From: Richelia sp. SL_2_1
GTDB lineage: Bacteria > Cyanobacteriota > Cyanobacteriia > Cyanobacteriales > Nostocaceae
Direction: 5' to 3'
DNA length: 64,000 bases
Assembly (NCBI GenBank): GCA_012033205.1
Contig: JAAUSO010000001.1
Span: forward strand, 62,001 to 126,000
The notes beneath the pieces were generated by a model that ran no database searches, was not told the DNA's origin, and was given only the letters and a program-made list of their open reading frames with translations. The first letter of the stretch is position 1, and every line of letters starts with the position of its first letter. Made by a program: the position numbers and the translations under genes. Of the stretch, positions 57,709-64,000 are shown piece by piece.

Positions 57709-57753
57709 TGTAGAGACACAATATAAATATATCTAATATATCTTGTCTCTACA
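57709..57753 (+). terminator. Probable terminator after the hybrid kinase
   Basis: Arms tgtagagaca and tgtctctaca with an A/T-rich loop, followed by 'ggctttctttttt'. Confidence 0.6.
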
Positions 57754-57788
57754 GGCTTTCTTTTTTACTGAAAAATCATGATTGAAAA

Positions 57789-60022
57789 ATGCGGATTCTG
57801 CTATTAGAAGATGACGAAATTTTATCAGATATATTGGTGAAGTCTTTAAATCACCAAAATTACATTGTAGATGCAATTTACGATGGTGAAAATGGATGGG
57901 AATATGCAACTAGCGGTAACTATGAACTTATCTTGATAGATGTAGGATTACCTTTATTAGATGGAATTACTTTATGTCAGCGGTTACGTGGAAATGGCTG
58001 CTCTATACCGATTTTACTGATGACGGCAAATAATGCCAATACAGATCGAATTCGCGGTTTAGATGCTGGTGCGGATGATTACTTAAATAAGCCTTTGGAT
58101 TTAGAGGAACTCCATGCTAGAATTCGAGCTTTATTGCGTCGGGGAGAAGTTGCACCAACGAGCATTTTATCTGTGGGGAAACTATCATTAAATCCTAATA
58201 CTACTCAGGTAAAATACTGTGAAAAAGAGTTAAAACTAACACCGAAAGAATATAATTTATTAGAACTATTCTTAAGAAATCCCTCACGGGTTTATAGTCG
58301 GACTCAAATTGTCGATCATTTGTGGAATTTTGATGATCCACCTTTGGAAGAAAGTGTTAAGGCTCATATTAAAGGATTGCGGCAAAAATTGAAAAAAGCC
58401 GGTGCTATTGACTGGATTGAGAATGTCTATGGTTGGGATATCGGCTTAATCCTCAAGCAACATCGGTTGAGCAGCAGTATGGTGATGCTGTGGATAAAAT
58501 GTGGCTGCAATATCAAGATGTGATGGCTCAAAGAATCACAAAATTGCAAACGACTGTGAATACAATTCAAACTGGAAAACTAACTGAGGAATTACGACAG
58601 TCTGCTGCTCAGGAAGCTCATAAGCTTGCAGGAGTTTTGGGAATGTTTGGACGAGAAACTGGAACTCATTTAGCAAGAGAAGTTGAAGAATTACTTTTAA
58701 ATCAAAATGATTTTAGCTCTGATAAGTTATCTTATTTGGTACAAGAATTGAGTGATTTTTTAGATTTAAAGTTAAGTGATGCTTCTACAATAGATGCAGC
58801 AAGTTTACTATTAATTAATGCTAATTTGCAGCGAGCTACGGAATTAGAAAAACTCGCATCAAGTCAAGGAATGAGTTGGTATCAAGTAGATAATATTGTA
58901 TTAGCTCAAGAGTGGTTACAAACTCATTCACCGGATTTAGTGATATTAAATTTAGAGCGAGTAATTACTCCGCAAGATTTGATATTGATTAGTAATTTAG
59001 CGGCACGTACACCAAAAATATCTGTAATAGTTATTGCTGAATCAGAGAATTTGGATTGTCGAGTAAAAGTAGCAGAAGCTGGGGGATGTGGTTTTTTAGT
59101 TAAACCAAATTCGACTCAAATATGGGATTTAACAATTCAATTATTGGAACGCGATCGAGTCAGTAAAGCTGAACGTAATCTTGCTCCTGCGATATTAGTT
59201 GTAGATGATGATCTAATATTTTTATCTGCGTTACGTCCGTTATTAGAACCTTGGGGAATCAAATTTACAGGTTTAGATAATCCTCAGCGTTTTTGGGAAG
59301 TATTAGAGTCTGTAAAACCAGACTTACTAATTTTAGATGTAGAAATGCCAGAAATCGGCGGAATCGAACTTTGTCAAGCAGTTCGTACCGAGCAAAAATG
59401 GCAAAGTTTACCGATTTTATTTCTGACTTCTCATTGCGATCGCCAAACAATTGCCAAGGTGTTTGCTGTTGGGGCTGATGATTATGTAACTAAACCTGTT
59501 GTCGGAGCAGAATTATTAACTAGAATTACCAATCGTTTGGAAAGAAACCGTTTTTTAAAAACGATTTCTCACAAAGATTCGCAAACTGGAATTAGTAATT
59601 ATACAGAATCAAAAAAAAATTTAGATATTTTATTGAGTCAAGGGGAAGAGCAGAATACTTCTGTTTGTTTAGCAATTTTTACTGTAATTGAATTAAGTAA
59701 GTTGAATTTTAATTACGGGCATGATATGGGTAATCAAGTATTACAAAAATGGGGGAGATTAATCACAAAAAATTTTCGTAGTGGTGAAGTGTTAGGATAT
59801 TGGGGTAATGGAGAGTTTATCGTGGGAATGCTTGGATTAGATAAAGTACAAGCTACTGAACGTGTTAATGAAATTCTTGTTACACTGCGACAACAGATAT
59901 TTACAGCAGCTAATGGAAGTCGATTTCAAGTAGCCTGTAATTATCAAGTTGTAGAATACCCTATTGATGGAAAAACTATTCATTCTTTATATCAAGCCTT
60001 GATAATTAATAATGCTAATTAA
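57789..60022 (+). pseudogene. Response regulator REC-wHTH-Hpt-REC-REC-GGDEF with one frameshift
   Basis: The first frame (57789-58523) is an OmpR-type regulator: REC ('RILLLEDDEILSDILVKS', 'LILIDVGLPLLDG', 'GADDYLNKP') and a winged helix ('LTPKEYNLLELFLRNPSRVY'). Normally such a wing ends 'NVYG(x)GYRL'; here 'ggttgggatatcgg' reads 'NVYGWDIG', but one more T gives 'NVYGLGYRLNPQ', the frame of 58433-60022. That second part has Hpt ('AQEAHKLAGVLGMFGRETG'), a degenerate REC, a REC ('ILVVDDDLIFLSALRPLL', 'LLILDVEMPEIGG') and GGDEF-like ('HDMGNQVLQKWGRLI', 'GYWGNGEFIVGML'); WGNGEF replaces GGDEF, so cyclase activity is doubtful. I read it as one protein of about 744 residues. Confidence 0.78.
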
Positions 60023-60039
60023 TAGAGCATTACTTATTA

Positions 60040-60092
60040 ATATTCCCTATTCCCTATTTCCTATTTCCTATTCCCTATTCTCTATTCTCTTT
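60040..60092. repeat. Heptamer repeats TTCCCTA/TTTCCTA
   Basis: 'ttccctattccctatttcctatttcctattccctattctctattc', in the leader of the next kinase gene. Confidence 0.85.
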
Positions 60093-60108
60093 TTACTCAA
60101 ATAGTCAA

Positions 60109-62067
60109 ATGGTGGACAATACCCTTAATGAAAATCATCTATATAGCCTTTTAAACCGCAATAATGCATTATTAAAGGCACAGCAAGACGCTGCACTGGA
60201 TGGAATTTTGATTGTAGATGAAAATCGGCAAATTGTTTCTTATAACCAGCATTTTTGTAAGTTATGGAAAATACCTGATGATATTATGGCTCAAAGTAGT
60301 TCGCCACAAATGCTCGCCTATGTCTTAAATCAAGTACAATCATCAGAGTCGTTTCTTGAAAAAGTCAATTATCTTTACGAATATCCCCAAGAAATTAGTC
60401 GGGACAAAATATATTTTAAAGATGGACGGATTTTTGACCGTTATTCTAGCCCAATTCAGTCGAATACGGGAGACTATTACGGCAGGATTTGGTATTTTCG
60501 AGATATTACTGAACGTCAGCGTAGAGAAGAAGCGCTGAGATTCATTGTAGAAGGAACCAGCACACAAGTTGGAAGTGAATTTTTTCGTTCTTGCGTACAT
60601 TCTTTAGCGACTATTTTAAGAATGCGTTACGCTTTGATTGCCGAATTTGTTCCTGATTCAATTGAGAAAGTATCTACTTTAGCTGTTTGGACAGGAGAAG
60701 AATTTGGCGAAAATTTTGAGTATGAGTTAGCACTTACACCTTGCGGAAAATTGATCAATGGAGAAATCCACAGATATAAAAATTCAATCCAATCTTTATT
60801 TCCTCAAAATCCATATTTAAGTTTAGGAGCCGAAAGTTATATTGGTATTCCCATAATCGATCAAAGTGGAAAAAACATCGGTTTAATTGCGGTTTTGGAT
60901 ACTAAAATACTGCCAGAAAACACAGAAACAGAAGAATCTATATTGAAGATTTTTGCAGCAAGAGCAGGAGCGGAATTAGAACGTAGAAATTTAGAAACAG
61001 CTTTATTAAAACAAATTGAACGAGACGCTTTATTAAATCAAATTACTCAAAAAATTCGTCATAGTTTAGATAGCCAGCAAATTTTTCAAACAACTGTCGA
61101 TCAAGTTGGTAAAATATTTGAAGTTAGTCGCTGTCATATTCATACTTATATTAATTATCCCCAACCGCAAATACCTTTAGTCGCTGAATATCGATTATCA
61201 AATTACGCTTCGATGCTGGGAATAAATATTCCGATTAATGGTAATCCTCATGGTCAAAAAGTTTTAACACAAGATGCAGCTTGTCCCGCATCTGATATTT
61301 ATCAAGAACCTTTATTGCAACCAGTTCAAGATATTTGTCAGCGATGGCAAGTCAAATCATTATTATCAGTAAGGACATCTTATCAGGGAGATGCTAACGG
61401 AGTCATCGTTTTACATCAATGTAATAGTATTCGTAATTGGACAAAAGATGAAATCGAACTTTTAGAAGCAGTTGCAGCACAAGTAGGAATTGCATTAGCT
61501 CAAGCAAAACTTTTAGAACAAGAAAAAGCCAACGCTAAACTTTTAGAAATCGCCAAAAATCAAGCTGAAGCTGCTAATCATGCCAAAAGTACATTTTTGG
61601 CAAATATGAGCCATGAATTACGAACTCCTCTGAATGCAATTATTGGCTTTTCTGGATTGATGCAGAAAAATCCCACATTCAGCGCTCAACAACAAGAGTA
61701 TTTAAAAATTATTAATCGTAGCGGCAAATCTCTTTTAAATTTAATTAATGATGTTTTAGAAATATCAAAAATTGAAGCCGGAGCAAATTTATTAGAATCT
61801 CTTTACTCACCTCCACCAACAACATCACTTTCTTTATCAGAACAAAAAGAAGCAGAAATCACAAGTCAAAATTTACAAATAATGCCTTCCGAATGGATTG
61901 ATAACTTACATCAAGCAGCAATTGAAGTCGATGCGGATAGGGTTTTGCGGCTGATCGAAAGGATTCCCCATCAATACCAAATCTTAGCTGAGAAGCTGAC
62001 AAATTTAACCAGTAACTATGATTTTGATGCAATTATTGCTTTAACCAAAGAAAATGAAAATGTTTGA
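60109..62067 (+). CDS. PAS-GAF-GAF-HisKA protein lacking the ATPase domain
   Basis: The 652-residue protein has an N-terminal coil, PAS (about 25-135; '[20 protein letters not shown]'), two GAF domains (about 150-295 and 305-470) and HisKA with His502 ('[16 protein letters not shown]'). HisKA ends at '[15 protein letters not shown]'; then HATPase_c and REC are missing, and the sequence goes to the same terminal helical domain ('[20 protein letters not shown]') as the kinase at 55155. This looks like an internal in-frame deletion. It cannot bind ATP itself but could dimerise with, or be phosphorylated by, a partner. It overlaps the next gene by 14 bases, and that gene has HisKA plus HATPase. 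Confidence 0.85.
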   Translation: MVDNTLNENHLYSLLNRNNALLKAQQDAALDGILIVDENRQIVSYNQHFCKLWKIPDDIMAQSSSPQMLAYVLNQVQSSESFLEKVNYLYEYPQEISRDKIYFKDGRIFDRYSSPIQSNTGDYYGRIWYFRDITERQRREEALRFIVEGTSTQVGSEFFRSCVHSLATILRMRYALIAEFVPDSIEKVSTLAVWTGEEFGENFEYELALTPCGKLINGEIHRYKNSIQSLFPQNPYLSLGAESYIGIPIIDQSGKNIGLIAVLDTKILPENTETEESILKIFAARAGAELERRNLETALLKQIERDALLNQITQKIRHSLDSQQIFQTTVDQVGKIFEVSRCHIHTYINYPQPQIPLVAEYRLSNYASMLGINIPINGNPHGQKVLTQDAACPASDIYQEPLLQPVQDICQRWQVKSLLSVRTSYQGDANGVIVLHQCNSIRNWTKDEIELLEAVAAQVGIALAQAKLLEQEKANAKLLEIAKNQAEAANHAKSTFLANMSHELRTPLNAIIGFSGLMQKNPTFSAQQQEYLKIINRSGKSLLNLINDVLEISKIEAGANLLESLYSPPPTTSLSLSEQKEAEITSQNLQIMPSEWIDNLHQAAIEVDADRVLRLIERIPHQYQILAEKLTNLTSNYDFDAIIALTKENENV

Positions 62068-63559
62068 ATCTGCAACTAATAAACCCAAAGCAGATATTTT
62101 AGTAATTGACGACACTCCAGAAAACTTGGCGTTACTGTCGCAAATACTCAAAGATAAAGGTTATAAGGTTCGTAGTGTGACTAAAGCCTCTACGGGTTTG
62201 CGGGGTGCTAAAGCCGCTCCTCCCGATTTGATTTTACTTGATGTCAAAATGCCAGAAATGAACGGCTACGAAGTCTGTCAACGTTTGAAAGCAGAAGAAG
62301 TCACCCGCGATATTCCCGTAATTTTCATTAGTGCTTTAGGAGATGTACTAGATAAAGTCAAAGCTTTTGAAGTGGGTGGTGTCGATTATATTACCAAACC
62401 GCTGCAAGTAGAAGAAGTTTTAGCGCGGATCGAAACACACTTAACAATCCGACAACTGCAACAGCAACTTCAAACTCAGAATAAACAGTTACAGCAGGAA
62501 ATATCCGAACGTACCGCAGCCGAGGAAAAGTTTACTAAAGCCTTTCGTTCCAGTCCCAACCCCATTGCGATCGCAACTCTTGCAGAAAATCGTTTTCTCG
62601 ATATAAATCGGAGTTTTCTAGAAATCAGCGGTTATTCTCAAACTGAAATTGTCGGAAAATCTGCGACTCATCTCAATATATGGGTAAATCCTCAAATCTA
62701 TGATGATTCAGCCAAAATATTAGTACAAAATGGTTTTGTACGCAATCAAGAATGTCAACTTCGCACCAAAGAATGTGGGATAAAAACAGTTTTACTTTCT
62801 ATCGAATTAATTGAACTTGATGGAATTGTTTGTACTTTAAATATTATTAACGATATTACCGAACGTAAGCGTTTAGAAGATGAATTTATTTCTTTAGTCA
62901 GTCACGAATTACGCACCCCGATGAATTCAATTGTTGGTGCATTAGACCTTTTAAGTACGCAACAATTAGGAACTCTAACCGAAAAAGGTCAGCAAGTAAT
63001 TAACATTGCCATTAATAACATTGAGCGTCTGATTCGCTTAGTAAATGACATCCTCGATTTGGAGCGGATCAAGTCAGGTAAAATTACCATGCAGCCCTCA
63101 AAATGCAACGTTGCCGAATTACTAATTCAAGCAGCGCAAACAATGCAATCAATGGCATATACAGCCCAAATTACTTTGAGTGTAGAACCGATTTCGATGG
63201 AAATTTTCGCCGACGCAGATAGAATTTTGCAAGCTTTAATGAACCTGTTGAGTAACGCTATAAAATTTTCCCCACCTGGTAAAACTGTGTGTTTGCGTAG
63301 TATTATAAAATCCGATTATTTACAAATAGAAGTTCAAGATCAAGGTAGAGGAATTCCTGAAGACAAATTACAGTTAATTTTTGAACGTTTCCAACAAGTA
63401 GATGCTTCCGACTCCCGTAGTAAAGCAGGTACCGGGTTAGGACTACCTATTTGTCGCAGCATTATCGAACAACATAAAGGAAGAATTTGGGTGGAAAGTG
63501 TTGTTGATCAAGGAAGTACTTTTTTTATTAATTTACCAATTAAAAATGATAGTTATTAG
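62054..63559 (+). CDS. Hybrid kinase REC-PAS-HisKA-HATPase
   Basis: The 501-residue protein starts at ATG 62054 (or 62060), inside the end of the previous gene. A REC domain (about 13-130; '[19 protein letters not shown]', '[17 protein letters not shown]', '[10 protein letters not shown]') is joined by a coil to PAS (about 165-275). HisKA ('[17 protein letters not shown]') and HATPase_c ('[15 protein letters not shown]', '[13 protein letters not shown]') follow. No membrane segment. It may receive phosphate at REC from the hybrid kinase upstream and drive the single REC protein that follows. The overlap suggests coupled translation with the ATPase-less gene. Confidence 0.9.
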   Translation: MKMFESATNKPKADILVIDDTPENLALLSQILKDKGYKVRSVTKASTGLRGAKAAPPDLILLDVKMPEMNGYEVCQRLKAEEVTRDIPVIFISALGDVLDKVKAFEVGGVDYITKPLQVEEVLARIETHLTIRQLQQQLQTQNKQLQQEISERTAAEEKFTKAFRSSPNPIAIATLAENRFLDINRSFLEISGYSQTEIVGKSATHLNIWVNPQIYDDSAKILVQNGFVRNQECQLRTKECGIKTVLLSIELIELDGIVCTLNIINDITERKRLEDEFISLVSHELRTPMNSIVGALDLLSTQQLGTLTEKGQQVINIAINNIERLIRLVNDILDLERIKSGKITMQPSKCNVAELLIQAAQTMQSMAYTAQITLSVEPISMEIFADADRILQALMNLLSNAIKFSPPGKTVCLRSIIKSDYLQIEVQDQGRGIPEDKLQLIFERFQQVDASDSRSKAGTGLGLPICRSIIEQHKGRIWVESVVDQGSTFFINLPIKNDSY

Positions 63560-63599
63560 TATAATAAAATAATAAAATAATAAAATAATAAAATAATAA
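63560..63599. repeat. Tandem AATAATAAA repeats
   Basis: 'agtataataaaataataaaataataaaataataaaataat' between the kinase stop and the last gene. Confidence 0.8.
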
Positions 63600-63620
63600 C
63601 TACTCACTGGGAACTGATTG

Positions 63621-63995
63621 ATGAGTAAATGTATTTTAGTAGTCGATGACGAAGAAGATATTAGAGCGCTGATTCAGTTAGGCTTAGAAATGCAAGCAGG
63701 TTGGAAGGTGCTTAATAGTAGTTGTGGACAAGAAGCTATTAAAATTGCCATTATTCAGCAACCTGATGTAATTTTATTAGATTTAATGATGCCGGATATG
63801 GATGGTAAAACAACTCTTAAAAAATTAAAAGATAATCCTCAAACTCAGCACATACCTGTTATTTTAATGACTGCAAAATCTAAATTTGCTGTTGAAGAAA
63901 GCTTTGCAAATTTGGATGTAGCAGCGATATTTACTAAACCATTACGTCCTTTAAATCTTGCACAACAGATAATTGACGTAATACAGCATAATTGA
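63621..63995 (+). CDS. Single-domain response regulator (REC)
   Basis: From ATG 63621 the 124-residue product is one REC domain: acidic pocket in 'ILVVDDEEDIRALIQLGL', phospho-acceptor Asp in 'VILLDLMMPDMDGKT', Thr in 'PVILMTAKS' and Lys in 'AIFTKPLRPL'. No output domain. It is the last gene of the signalling block and on the same strand as the kinases, about 60 bases downstream of the last. It probably acts as a shuttle or end-point for them. Confidence 0.88.
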   Translation: MSKCILVVDDEEDIRALIQLGLEMQAGWKVLNSSCGQEAIKIAIIQQPDVILLDLMMPDMDGKTTLKKLKDNPQTQHIPVILMTAKSKFAVEESFANLDVAAIFTKPLRPLNLAQQIIDVIQHN

Positions 63996-64000
63996 AATTA

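Overview
This window looks like chromosomal DNA of a filamentous, heterocyst-forming cyanobacterium (Nostocales type). The supporting signs are low G+C, frequent GCGATCGC (HIP1) octamers, many heptameric tandem repeats of the TTATCAG/GTAAACA kind, nitrogenase genes interrupted next to XisF-like serine recombinases, and typical cyanobacterial families (DUF1822, DUF928, CHASE2-CHAT, TPS-domain adhesins, orthocaspase, long hybrid kinases).

Layout. Only about 1.1 kb (roughly 21,624-22,764) is the core nif operon: the last ~91 codons of nifK and the first 189 codons of nifE, both on the + strand. Everything left of it appears to be the right part of a DNA element inserted in nifK. Everything right of it appears to be the left part of a second element inserted in nifE. 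Each junction lies beside a large serine recombinase gene that points into its own element. The window therefore shows at least 21.6 kb of a nifK element and at least 41.2 kb of a nifE element. By analogy with the fdxN/XisF element, excision in heterocysts would rebuild both genes; the far ends are outside the window.

nifK-element cargo (1-21,600): a partial unknown gene, a truncated DUF928 gene, a CHAT protease fused to CHASE2, an FHA-flavoreductase-ferredoxin fusion paired with a NapH-like membrane Fe-S protein, a sigma-like protein plus DUF1822 pair, a decayed TPS-domain adhesin with Asn/His microsatellites, a vanadium-haloperoxidase-like protein, an RTX-repeat protein, a small HTH protein and a TPR-CHAT protease.

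nifE-element cargo (22,765-64,000): a second version of the same set (sigma-like, DUF1822, CHAT-CHASE2, TPS adhesin, DUF928, TPR-CHAT, RTX protein). A small Cys-tailed peptide gene sits in the middle of it. Then come four cytochrome P450 genes with two MFS exporters (one carrying a C-terminal FHA domain), a haem-binding DUF3365-HAMP sensor, an orthocaspase, an IS200/IS605 insertion, and a signalling block (solute-binding lipoprotein, hybrid kinases, a multi-domain response regulator with GGDEF, a REC protein).

The strongest candidate for an undescribed system is the module present in both elements: sigma-like regulator, DUF1822, CHAT-CHASE2 membrane protease, TPS/RTX surface proteins, DUF928 and TPR-CHAT protease. 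Many genes carry single-base frameshifts, several at short homopolymers. These may be assembly errors or real decay, and they limit how far any one broken gene can be trusted.
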